From contig JBGTBQ010000138.1 in assembly GCA_041749275.1 (NCBI GenBank), forward strand, positions 1-11,191: 11,191 bases of DNA, written 5' to 3'. Positions within the stretch are counted from its first letter, which is position 1; each line of letters opens with the position of its first letter. The position numbers and the translations under genes are program-made. Below are positions 5,227 to 11,191 of the stretch, in pieces. The notes below the pieces were generated by a model. That model worked only from the letters and a program-made list of their open reading frames with translations, did no database searches and was not told the DNA's origin. Source of the stretch: JBGTBQ01 sp041749275. Lineage in GTDB: Bacteria > Acidobacteriota > Blastocatellia > Pyrinomonadales > Pyrinomonadaceae.

Positions 5227-7668
5227 ATGGAAGAATATTCTGATCGTACTCCTCACGACATCGTGCGCCTGCCGATGGTGCCGATTCGTGATGTCGTCAT
5301 CTTCCCTTTCACCAAGGTCGCCTTCAAGATCGGTCGGCCCGGCTCGGTGCGCGCCCTCGAAGAGGCGCTCTCGTCCGACCGCACGATCTTTCTCGCCACG
5401 CAGCACGACGCCTCGATTGACGAACCCGTGCCCGAACAGATTTACACGGTCGGCACCATCGCCCGCATCCTCCAAGCCCAACGGCAGGAGAACGGGCAGA
5501 CCAAAGTCGTCGTCGAGGGGCGCGAGCGCGCGACCATGATCCGCGTCGAGAACGACAACGGCGCTTTCACCGCCACGGTGCGTCGCGCGCCCGCCGTCAA
5601 AGAGGACGGGGCGCGCATCGAAGCGGTGATGCAACGAGTCCACCAACTCGTCGAGCAACACGTGCGCCTCGCGCCCGAAACGCAGACCGACGCGCTTCAG
5701 ACCGCGCTCCGCAATCAAGACCCCTCGCACCTCGCGGACGCGCTGGCGTCGCAACTGAAAATCTCGGTCGAGGACAAGCAGGGATTACTGGAAATATTCT
5801 CCGCGCATGGACGACTGCAACGCCTCATCGAATTGATGGAGGTTGAGGTTGACAAGCGGCAGCTCGACCGCACCATTCAGGCGCGCGTCAAGCGGCAGAT
5901 GGAGAAGGCTCAGAAAGAGTATTACCTCAACGAGCAGATTAAGGCCATTCACAAGGAACTGGGCCGCAAGGATGAGAAGGCCGAGGTCGAAGACCTGAAA
6001 AAGCGCATCGAAGAGGCCGGCATGACCGAGGAGGCGAAAGAGAAGGCGCTGCAAGAACTGCACCGCCTCGAAGCCATGCCGCCGATGTCCGCCGAAGGCA
6101 CTGTCTCGCGCACCTACATCGAGTGGCTGTTGAGCGTGCCGTGGAAACAGAAGTCGAAAGAGATTCGGGACATCACGAAGGCCGAAGAGGTCTTGAACGA
6201 AGACCACTACGGACTTGAGAAGATCAAAGACCGCATCCTCGAACATTTGGCTGTCCGTCAACTCGTCAAGAATCCGAAAGGCTCGATTCTCTGCTTCGTC
6301 GGCCCGCCGGGCGTCGGCAAGACTTCTCTGGGCAAGTCCATTGCCCGCGCCACGGGGCGCAAGTTCGTGCGCCTTTCTTTAGGCGGCGTGCGCGATGAAG
6401 CTGAAATTCGCGGCCACCGACGCACCTATATCGGCGCGCTCCCCGGCCAGATCATCCAGATGATGAAGAAGGCGGGAACGGTCAACCCGTGCATCCTGCT
6501 CGACGAGGTGGATAAGCTCGGCGCGGATTTTAGGGGCGACCCATCCGCCGCGCTCCTCGAAGTCTTAGACCCGGAGCAGAACAACACTTTTCAGGATCAC
6601 TATCTCGACGTTGAATACGATCTGTCGAAGGTCTTCTTCATCGCTACGGCGAACGTGCTCCACACGATCCCGCCGGCGCTGCAAGACCGCCTCGAAATCC
6701 TGCGGCTGTCGGGCTATACCGAGCGCGAGAAGTTAGAGATCGCCAAGCGACACCTCGTCCGTAAGCAGGCCGAAGGCAGCGGCCTCAAGCCCGAACAAGT
6801 CGAGTTCACCGACGACGGCATTCTTGAGATCATCCGCCACTACACGCGCGAGGCTGGCGTGCGAAACCTTGAGCGCGAGATTGGCTCCTGCTGCCGCAAG
6901 GTCGCCCGCAAGCTAGTCGCCAACTCGGCTTCCGAAGAATTCAAAATCGTGCTGACGCCCGAACTCGTCCGCGAGATGTTGGGGCCGATGAAATTCCGTC
7001 AGCAGCCGGTCGCCGCGTCGAGCGAAGTCGGACTCGCGGTCGGACTCGCTTGGACTGAAGTTGGCGGCGAGGTCTTGCAGATTGAGGCGACATTGACGAA
7101 CGGTCGCGGCGGCGTGACGCTGACGGGCAAGCTCGGCGATGTGATGCAGGAGTCGGCGCAGGCCGCGCTCACCTGCATCAAGGCCCGCGCCGAGAGGCTC
7201 GGCATGAACCTCGAATTCATCCGCAAGCGCGACCTGCACGTCCACATCCCGGAAGGCGCGATCCCGAAGGACGGCCCCTCGGCAGGCGTGACGTTGGCGA
7301 CGGCGATGGCCTCGGCGCTGGCGCGCGTCCCCGTCCGCAAGGATTTGGCGATGACGGGCGAGATTACGCTGCGCGGGCGCGTGCTGCCCGTCGGCGGCGT
7401 CAAGGAGAAATTGCTGGCCGCGCACCGTCTCGGAGTGACGACAGTGCTCATCCCGAAGGACAACGAGAAAGACCTTCAGGAAGTGCCGGCGGAGGTGCTC
7501 GCCGAGATGACCATCCAGCTCGTTGAGACGATTGACGAAGTGCTCTTGCTCGCGCTCGAAGACGCCTGCCCCACGGACGCCGGGGCAACCGACGACGAGT
7601 CGAGTCATCCCTCCGTCTGGACAACCGACAAGCCTTCCGCCGGTACGCCGACGGGCATGGCCGACTGA
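5227..7668 (+). CDS. lon: ATP-dependent endopeptidase Lon (LonA type)
   Basis: This 813-residue protease degrades misfolded and regulatory proteins in the cytosol as a homohexamer. The N-terminal substrate-binding domain starts at RLPMVPIRDVVIFPF (14-28). A long, highly charged helical region follows (about 210-285). The AAA+ module has Walker A GPPGVGKT (359-366) and Walker B CILLDE (422-427). The S16 peptidase domain carries the Ser-Lys dyad S685 (in KDGPSAG) and K728 (in GGVKEKLLAAH), spaced 43 residues apart as in E. coli. The last 33 residues or so (CPTDAGATDDESS onward) form a Ser/Thr/Asp-rich tail beyond the usual end. An in-frame stop at 5221 fixes ATG 5227 as the first start. No ribosome binding site is visible before it. 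TAGATT (5215-5220) lies six bases upstream and would suit leaderless initiation, but this is weak. lon followed by engB is also seen in Bacillus (lonA-ysxC). Confidence 0.97.
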   Translation: MEEYSDRTPHDIVRLPMVPIRDVVIFPFTKVAFKIGRPGSVRALEEALSSDRTIFLATQHDASIDEPVPEQIYTVGTIARILQAQRQENGQTKVVVEGRERATMIRVENDNGAFTATVRRAPAVKEDGARIEAVMQRVHQLVEQHVRLAPETQTDALQTALRNQDPSHLADALASQLKISVEDKQGLLEIFSAHGRLQRLIELMEVEVDKRQLDRTIQARVKRQMEKAQKEYYLNEQIKAIHKELGRKDEKAEVEDLKKRIEEAGMTEEAKEKALQELHRLEAMPPMSAEGTVSRTYIEWLLSVPWKQKSKEIRDITKAEEVLNEDHYGLEKIKDRILEHLAVRQLVKNPKGSILCFVGPPGVGKTSLGKSIARATGRKFVRLSLGGVRDEAEIRGHRRTYIGALPGQIIQMMKKAGTVNPCILLDEVDKLGADFRGDPSAALLEVLDPEQNNTFQDHYLDVEYDLSKVFFIATANVLHTIPPALQDRLEILRLSGYTEREKLEIAKRHLVRKQAEGSGLKPEQVEFTDDGILEIIRHYTREAGVRNLEREIGSCCRKVARKLVANSASEEFKIVLTPELVREMLGPMKFRQQPVAASSEVGLAVGLAWTEVGGEVLQIEATLTNGRGGVTLTGKLGDVMQESAQAALTCIKARAERLGMNLEFIRKRDLHVHIPEGAIPKDGPSAGVTLATAMASALARVPVRKDLAMTGEITLRGRVLPVGGVKEKLLAAHRLGVTTVLIPKDNEKDLQEVPAEVLAEMTIQLVETIDEVLLLALEDACPTDAGATDDESSHPSVWTTDKPSAGTPTGMAD

Positions 7669-7676
7669 CATCGAGT

Positions 7677-7723
7677 GTGCTGCCGGCGTGGACGAAAGCG
7701 ACCCGCGCCGGCAGCACCTCTTT
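7677..7723 (+). terminator. Rho-independent terminator of lon
   Basis: GTGCTGCCGGCG (7677-7688) pairs perfectly over 12 bp with CGCCGGCAGCAC (7706-7717) around a 17-base loop, then CTCTTT follows. It begins nine bases after the lon stop codon. The long GC-rich stem and pyrimidine/T tail make it the best terminator in the window. It suggests that engB depends at least partly on its own promoter. Confidence 0.75.
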
Positions 7724-7769
7724 CAAAAAATCAACCTCCATCCCTCCTTGCAAACCCGCACGAAGCACG

Positions 7770-7880
7770 ATGCCTGCTGAATTCGACTACCCCTCGCGCA
7801 GTTCGTTCTTCATGGATTTGCCGCCGGAGGACAACTCTTTCAAAATGCTTTGCTTCGCCTGCCAAGAGGCGAGATTATGA
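7770..7880 (+). CDS. Possible 36-residue leader peptide overlapping engB by ATGA
   Basis: A short open frame starts at ATG 7770 and ends at TGA 7878-7880, sharing four bases (ATGA) with the engB start, the classic arrangement for translational coupling. The product begins MPAEFDYPSR and ends FKMLCFACQEARL, with a CxxC pair. By hand count, 25 of 36 sense codons end in G or C, close to engB itself. Against it, no clear ribosome binding site precedes ATG 7770, the length is small, and I know no such family. The frame stays open upstream to about 7677, through the lon terminator, so part of the openness is chance. I list it as a candidate only. Confidence 0.3.
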   Translation: MPAEFDYPSRSSFFMDLPPEDNSFKMLCFACQEARL

Positions 7881-8479
7881 AAATCAGCAGTACCGAGTTC
7901 GTCCTGAGTGCTTTCGACGAAAACCAGTGGCCCCGCGGCGAACTGCCGGAGGTTGCTTTTCTGGGGCGGTCGAACGTGGGGAAGTCGAGCCTCATCAATT
8001 CCCTGCTCGGCGTCAGGGGACTGGCCCGCACGTCGAACACGCCGGGGCGAACGCAAGCGCTCAATTTTTTCTTAATCAACCGGCGCTTCCATTTCGTAGA
8101 CCTGCCGGGGTATGGTTACGCGCGTGTCCCGAAGGACGTGCGTGAGTCGTGGGGGCGCCTCGTCACAAGTTACCTTGCCAAGCGGGAGCAGCTTGTGCTA
8201 TCAATTCAAATCGTAGATTCGCGCCACGAACCCACAACATTGGATTTACAGCTCCGTGAATGGCTCCTCGCCGAGGGAAAGCCGTTTCTGACGGTAGCGA
8301 CTAAATCAGATAAGCTCTCGCAAAACGAGCTGCGCAGGAACCTCGCACGTGCCCGCCAAGTTTTGCACCCTGTGGGGGACGGTTCAGGCGGCGAAGTGGT
8401 TGCTTATTCAGCCGTAACGCGGCGCGGGCGTGAAGATGTCTGGCGCGCCATCGAAGAGACCTTGACCGTCTCACAATAA
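7877..8479 (+). CDS. engB: Ribosome-biogenesis GTPase EngB (YihA/YsxC family)
   Basis: This 200-residue TRAFAC-class GTPase is needed for late assembly of the large ribosomal subunit. All nucleotide-binding motifs are present: G1 GRSNVGKS (30-37), the G2 region SNTPGRTQ (53-60), G3 DLPGYGYA (75-82), G4 TKSD (142-145) and G5 SAV (178-180). The paired SNTPGRT and LPGYGYA strings are diagnostic of EngB. ATG 7877 is chosen because AAGAGG (7864-7869) lies seven bases upstream and the protein then starts like its relatives (KISSTEFVLSA). An in-frame TTG at 7850 would add nine unlikely residues. About a third of its codons end in A or T (65 of 200 by hand count), more than in rho. It lies after a strong lon terminator, possibly behind a short coupled ORF. 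Confidence 0.95.
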   Translation: MKISSTEFVLSAFDENQWPRGELPEVAFLGRSNVGKSSLINSLLGVRGLARTSNTPGRTQALNFFLINRRFHFVDLPGYGYARVPKDVRESWGRLVTSYLAKREQLVLSIQIVDSRHEPTTLDLQLREWLLAEGKPFLTVATKSDKLSQNELRRNLARARQVLHPVGDGSGGEVVAYSAVTRRGREDVWRAIEETLTVSQ

Positions 8480-8517
8480 TCCCCACTTGAAAAAGACGAA
8501 GCGCGAAAGGTAGGGCT

Positions 8518-8568
8518 ACCGGGCGGATGTTTGAAGCATCTAAAGGGTGCTTCTCGAAATCCGCCGGT
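8518..8568 (+). other. Two-tier stem-loop downstream of engB
   Basis: The outer helix joins ACCGGGCGGAT (8518-8528) with ATCCGCCGGT (8559-8568), leaving one bulged G. The inner helix joins GAAGCATC (8533-8540) with GGTGCTTC (8546-8553), with one T-G pair and a five-base loop TAAAG. Together that is about 18 pairs in 51 bases, more than chance predicts. AAAAC follows instead of a T-run, so it is not an ordinary + strand terminator. It may be a structured RNA, an mRNA 3'-end stabiliser or a repeat element. Confidence 0.5.
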
Positions 8569-8643
8569 AAAACTTGAGTTCGGGAGAAGAGGCGGGCCGC
8601 CACCAAGCCCGCGCCACACGACAGGGGCCGCTGCTCCACGACC

Positions 8644-8660
8644 TGCGCCCGTCGGGCGCA
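8644..8660 (+). other. Compact GC-rich hairpin in the rho leader
   Basis: TGCGCCC (8644-8650) and GGGCGCA (8654-8660) are perfect complements around a 3-base gap, in practice six pairs with a five-base loop. It lies about 150 bases before the rho start. No T-run follows. Its role is unknown. Confidence 0.4.
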
Positions 8661-8811
8661 CCAAGAGGCATCTTTCCTGACATACCATCGGCAACAATTT
8701 CAATCCTAATGAAAGGTAAGCAAGCGTCGTCTACGCGCATTCAACACGAGGCGTCCGCTGCTGTTAAGACGAGCGTGCCCCAACGTCGGCACGCCACTGA
8801 GAAGAAAGACA

Positions 8812-10221
8812 ATGTCACGAACAAGAACACGCGTTAATAAAGACCGCGCGAGCGACGCGGCCATCAGCGACGGCAATGCGAATACCGCGACCGTCGAGGC
8901 GACTCCCGACATAGAACTTGAGGCTGAACTGGAAATTGTTGACTCGCCTTTCAACGGCGAGCCGTTCAACTTGGCGACGCTCAAGGAGATGTCCATCTCC
9001 AATCTGACGCAGATCGCCAAAGACCTCGACGTGCCCGGCGCCACGGGCATGCGTAAGCAGGAGTTGATTTTCAAAGTCCTCGCCGCGCAGACCGAGAAGA
9101 GCGGTTTGATCTTCTCGGAGGGCGTGCTGGAGACCCTGCCCGACGGATTCGGCTTCCTGCGCGCGCCCGAATATAACTATCTGCCCGGCCCGGATGACAT
9201 CTACGTCAGCCCCTCGCAGATCAGAAAGTTCGACCTGCGGACTGGCGACACCGTCTCGGGACAGATTCGCCCGCCGAAAGAGGGCGAGCGCTACTTCGCG
9301 CTCATCAAAGTCGAGGCCATCAACTTCGAGGCGCCCGGCGAGACGCGCGACAAGATCTTCTTCGACAATCTGACGCCGCTCTACCCGGAAGAACAGTTAC
9401 GGTTGGAGACCGCCTCCGAGAGCCTCTCGGCGCGCGTTATGGACCTCGTCACTCCGCTCGGCAAGGGGCAGCGCGCCCTGATCGTCGCGCCGCCGCGCAC
9501 CGGCAAGACGATGCTGATGCAGTCGATCGCCAACTCGATCACGCGCAACCATCCCGAGACCACGCTCATCGTGCTGCTCATCGACGAGCGGCCCGAGGAG
9601 GTCACCGACATGCAGCGCTCGGTGCACGGCGAGGTCATCAGCTCGACCTTCGACGAGCCGGCGCAGCGCCACGTCCAGGTGGCCGACATGGTCATCGAGA
9701 AGGCCAAGCGGCTCGTCGAGTACGGCCGCGACGTCGTCATCCTGCTCGACTCGATCACGCGCCTCGCGCGCGCCCACAACCAGGTCGTGCCCCCGTCAGG
9801 CAAGATCCTCTCGGGCGGTATCGACTCGAACGCGCTCCAGAAGCCGAAGCGCTTCTTCGGCGCCGCGCGCAACATCGAAGAGGGCGGCTCGCTCACGATC
9901 ATCGCCACGGCGCTCGTCGACACCGGCTCGCGCATGGACGAGGTGATCTTCGAGGAGTTCAAGGGCACCGGCAACAGCGAAGTGCACCTCGATCGCAAGC
10001 TCGCCGATCGCCGCGTCTTCCCCGCCATCGACATCCAGAAGAGCGGCACGCGCAAGGAAGAGCTGCTGATGCAGAAGGAAGACCTCAACCGGGTGTGGGT
10101 GCTGCGCAAGGTGCTGACCCCGCTGTCGCCCGTTGAAGCGATGGAGCTGCTGCTGTCGAAGATGGGCAAGACCAAGAACAACGGCGAGTTCCTGGGGGCG
10201 ATGGCGAACGGCAAGTCCTAG
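8812..10221 (+). CDS. rho: Transcription termination factor Rho
   Basis: This 469-residue hexameric RNA-dependent ATPase loads on untranslated C-rich RNA and releases RNA polymerase. About 50 acidic and polar residues precede the conserved Rho N-terminal helix region (NLATLKEMSISNLTQIAKDL). The primary RNA-binding OB fold contains DGFGFLR (111-117) and DDIYVSPSQIR. The motor has Walker A APPRTGKT (226-233), Walker B VVILLD (308-313), the Q loop PSGKILSGGID (328-338) and the R loop GTGNSEVHLDR (385-395). The start is ATG 8812, behind a purine-rich stretch (GAGAAGAAAG) without a clear core ribosome site. Codon use changes inside the gene. By hand count, 43 of the first 214 codons end in A or T, against 11 of the last 255, with the change near 9453. 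The reading frame is intact throughout. Confidence 0.96.
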   Translation: MSRTRTRVNKDRASDAAISDGNANTATVEATPDIELEAELEIVDSPFNGEPFNLATLKEMSISNLTQIAKDLDVPGATGMRKQELIFKVLAAQTEKSGLIFSEGVLETLPDGFGFLRAPEYNYLPGPDDIYVSPSQIRKFDLRTGDTVSGQIRPPKEGERYFALIKVEAINFEAPGETRDKIFFDNLTPLYPEEQLRLETASESLSARVMDLVTPLGKGQRALIVAPPRTGKTMLMQSIANSITRNHPETTLIVLLIDERPEEVTDMQRSVHGEVISSTFDEPAQRHVQVADMVIEKAKRLVEYGRDVVILLDSITRLARAHNQVVPPSGKILSGGIDSNALQKPKRFFGAARNIEEGGSLTIIATALVDTGSRMDEVIFEEFKGTGNSEVHLDRKLADRRVFPAIDIQKSGTRKEELLMQKEDLNRVWVLRKVLTPLSPVEAMELLLSKMGKTKNNGEFLGAMANGKS

Positions 10222-10223
10222 TG

Positions 10224-10340
10224 GTTCAGGGTGCAGGGTGCAGGGTGCAGGGTTCTGCTGAAGCGTTCAAGGTGCAAGGTGCCAGGTTCGCTGTCAGGTT
10301 CAGCTTCAGGACTGCGAACCTGGAATCCTGCACCCTGAAC
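10224..10340. repeat. Long interrupted palindrome with GTGCAGG tandem repeats after rho
   Basis: It begins three bases after the rho stop. The outer arms GTTCAGGGTGCAGG (10224-10237) and CCTGCACCCTGAAC (10327-10340) are perfect 14-bp complements. The inner arms CCAGGTTCGC (10282-10291) and GCGAACCTGG (10314-10323) are perfect over 10 bp. The left side has GGTGCAG three times in tandem (10230-10250) and a diverged copy of the same phrase (GTTCAAGGTGCAAGGTGCCA). It resembles the elements before tig and before clpP in design, though not in sequence. It could serve as a termination or mRNA-protecting structure for rho, but no T-run follows. Confidence 0.75.
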
Positions 10341-10461
10341 TCGAGCCTCTTGTCGCGCGACCTGGACAGCAACTCACTCCGGCGTCCCGACGCGCAGCAG
10401 ACGTAAGCCCCATTCTCAGACCCACGCCTTCGCACCCGACGCGGCTTAGTTGTCGCCGATC

Positions 10462-10514
10462 GGCGCTTCCCTCCCGATCGGTGCTTCCCTCCCGACTGCG
10501 CTTCCCTCCCGACT
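10462..10514. repeat. Three tandem copies of an approximately 18-bp unit before the OsmC gene
   Basis: The units are GGCGCTTCCCTCCCGATC (10462-10479), GGTGCTTCCCTCCCGACT (10480-10497) and GCGCTTCCCTCCCGACT (10498-10514). They share the core GCTTCCCTCCCGA. The array overlaps the 10-base palindrome GCCGATCGGC (10455-10464) and ends seven bases before the ribosome binding site of the next gene, so it would lie in the 5' leader. The rest of the 310-base spacer (about 10341-10454) shows nothing I can identify. Confidence 0.75.
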
Positions 10515-10531
10515 GCAACTGAGGACTAGAG

Positions 10532-10990
10532 ATGTCTGAACACAAAGCCACGGTCACATGGACGCACTCCCGGGGCGAGTTTCTCAAGGGCACGTTCTCG
10601 CGCGAGCACACGTGGACGTTCGACGGCGGCGTGACCGTCCCCGCCTCGCCGTCCCCGTCCGCCGTTCGCGCTCCGTACTCGAACGAGGCGAACGTCGATC
10701 CCGAAGAGGCGTATGTCGCCTCGATCTCGAGCTGCCACATGCTCACGTTCCTCTACTTCGCGTCCAGGCAGGGCGTCGACGTGACGAGCTACGAGGACGA
10801 GGCGGTCGGCGTCATGACGAAGAACGAGCGCGGTATCCCCTGGGTCAGCACGGTCGTCCTCCATCCCCGCATCGTCTACGCCGGTGCGCCCCCGTCCCCC
10901 GAGGACGAAGAGCGCCTGCACCACAAGGCGCACGAGGGCTGCTACATCGCCAACTCGGTGAAGACCGGGATTTCGGTCGCCGCCCCCTGA
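10532..10990 (+). CDS. OsmC-family protein (putative peroxide reductase)
   Basis: This 152-residue protein has the OsmC/Ohr fold signature: a central conserved helix NVDPEEAYVASISSCHML (54-71) with C68, and a later C137 in HEGCYIANSV. In characterised relatives this cysteine pair reduces organic hydroperoxides. The region before C68 is closer to the general OsmC-like branch than to classical Ohr, so the substrate is unknown. It is probably cytosolic, with no signal peptide. GAGGA (10521-10525) lies six bases before ATG 10532. Codon use is strongly G/C-ending (15 of 152 codons end in A or T by hand count), like the 3' half of rho and unlike engB. It stands alone, with repeat-rich DNA before it. 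Confidence 0.88.
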   Translation: MSEHKATVTWTHSRGEFLKGTFSREHTWTFDGGVTVPASPSPSAVRAPYSNEANVDPEEAYVASISSCHMLTFLYFASRQGVDVTSYEDEAVGVMTKNERGIPWVSTVVLHPRIVYAGAPPSPEDEERLHHKAHEGCYIANSVKTGISVAAP

Positions 10991-11034
10991 TCTCGAGCTT
11001 CAGTCAGGGCACCGTGCCCGTGTGCCGATCGAAC

Positions 11035-11066
11035 TTGCACACCGGATTTCCGGGATTATGTATCAT
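11035..11066 (+). promoter_or_regulatory. Weak promoter candidate for the last gene
   Basis: TTGCAC (11035-11040) resembles a -35 box. TATCAT (11061-11066), preceded by TG, resembles a -10 box, but the 20-base spacing is too long for a typical sigma-70 promoter. TATGTA (11057-11062) gives better spacing but a poorer match. It is offered only because the A/T-rich patch stands out in this GC-rich spacer. Confidence 0.25.
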
Positions 11067-11100
11067 CCACCCGTTGAACCGAATTCACGAAAGGTGGAGC

Positions 11101-11191
11101 ATGGCGGATCTCACAGCGTCTGCAGCAGAGTTTGCTAAGTCTTTCAACGGTCGCTTTCTGCAACCGAGCGACGCGGAGTGGGACCAGGCGC
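11101..11191 (+). CDS. N-terminus of a probable FAD-linked oxidoreductase (cut by the window end)
   Basis: Thirty codons are visible, starting MADLTASAAEFAKSFNGRFL and continuing QPSDAEWDQA. The phrase F-x-G-R-x-L-x-P-x-D-A-x-[WY]-D-x-A is the usual opening of BBE/GlcD-like FAD-binding oxidoreductases, just before their FAD-binding PCMH domain. AAAGG (11090-11094) lies six bases before ATG 11101. About a third of its codons end in A or T (11 of 30), more than in the OsmC gene before it. The identification rests on a short stretch and no catalytic or flavin-binding residue is in view. The substrate cannot be guessed. Confidence 0.6.
   Translation, partial: MADLTASAAEFAKSFNGRFLQPSDAEWDQA

Larger units (their letters stand above)
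8480..8811 (+). other. 332-base spacer / probable rho leader region with no supported gene
   Basis: No coding region is convincing here. Frames that stay open run into rho out of frame and have basic, low-quality translations. The spacer contains a two-tier stem-loop near engB (8518-8568), a 6-bp GCGGGC/GCCCGC hairpin (8592-8597 with 8607-8612) and a tight GC hairpin (8644-8660). In other bacteria rho is controlled by Rho acting in its own leader, so a long leader fits, but no regulatory motif was identified. I found no match to cobalamin, SAM, RNase P or SRP RNA signatures. Confidence 0.4.

Noticed and set aside
6913..7671. 252-codon open frame on the - strand across the 3' part of lon
   Set aside because: It is opposite a clearly coding, conserved Lon peptidase domain. 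The His/Arg-rich translation is typical of antisense shadow frames.
7718..7845. 11-base direct repeat CTCTTTCAAAA at 7718-7728 and 7835-7845
   Set aside because: It is short, one copy is just the terminator tail, and no other mobile-element feature is nearby. Chance is the simplest explanation.
8518..8660. Riboswitch or known structured RNA (cobalamin, SAM, RNase P, SRP RNA)
   Set aside because: I compared remembered core motifs of these classes and found no consistent match beyond isolated short words.
8574..8837. 87-codon + strand frame in the engB-rho spacer that runs into rho
   Set aside because: It overlaps the rho start out of frame, has no ribosome site and an unconvincing basic translation. 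A sub-frame from ATG 8709 was considered and rejected for the same reasons.
9381..10214. 277-codon open frame on the - strand across rho
   Set aside because: It mirrors rho, whose third positions are almost all G or C, which removes stops from the opposite strand. The translation is Ser/Arg-rich without any family motif.
11007..11026. Hairpin after the OsmC gene (GGGCAC/GTGCCC)
   Set aside because: The perfect arms are separated by a single base and cannot fold. The alternative pairings are 4-5 bp with no T-run, too weak for a terminator.

Overview
The window is about 60% GC and almost wholly coding on the + strand. It looks like a bacterial chromosomal housekeeping locus, not a mobile region. 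The order tRNA-Leu, tig, clpP, clpX, (two extra genes), lon, engB, rho extends the tig-clp-lon-engB neighbourhood known in Bacillus and several other phyla. Gene order, the long spacers with self-complementary repeats and the Uma2-type gene suggest an environmental Acidobacteriota-like organism. That is an inference from general resemblance; no taxonomic marker in the window settles it.

Layout. Positions 1-231 hold a tRNA-Leu(UAG) and a 24-bp inverted repeat ending in a T-run. Positions 244-3876 hold the cytosolic quality-control set: trigger factor (nascent-chain chaperone), ClpP (protease chamber) and ClpX (unfoldase). Positions 4132-5044 hold a Uma2/DUF820 nuclease-fold protein and a 65-residue membrane protein, set between clpX and lon. 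Positions 5227-7668 encode Lon, closed by a strong 12-bp terminator hairpin. Positions 7770-8479 hold a possible 36-residue ORF that overlaps the start of engB (ribosome-biogenesis GTPase) by ATGA. A 332-base structured spacer leads into rho (8812-10221). After rho come a 310-base repeat-rich spacer, an OsmC-family protein (10532-10990) and the first 30 codons of what looks like an FAD-linked oxidoreductase, cut by the window edge.

How the genes work together. Trigger factor, ClpXP and Lon cover folding of new chains and ATP-driven degradation. EngB and Rho add large-subunit assembly and transcription termination. The products are conserved and their key motifs are intact. The less ordinary content lies in the spacers (three palindromic elements, several hairpins), in the two inserted genes, in the possible leader ORF before engB, and in rho itself. 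In rho, A/T-ending codons fall from about 20% in the 5' half to about 4% after position 9453, which suggests either recombination or a chimeric assembly joint. I saw no CRISPR array, insertion sequence, phage gene or obvious defence island, and no clearly novel multi-gene system.
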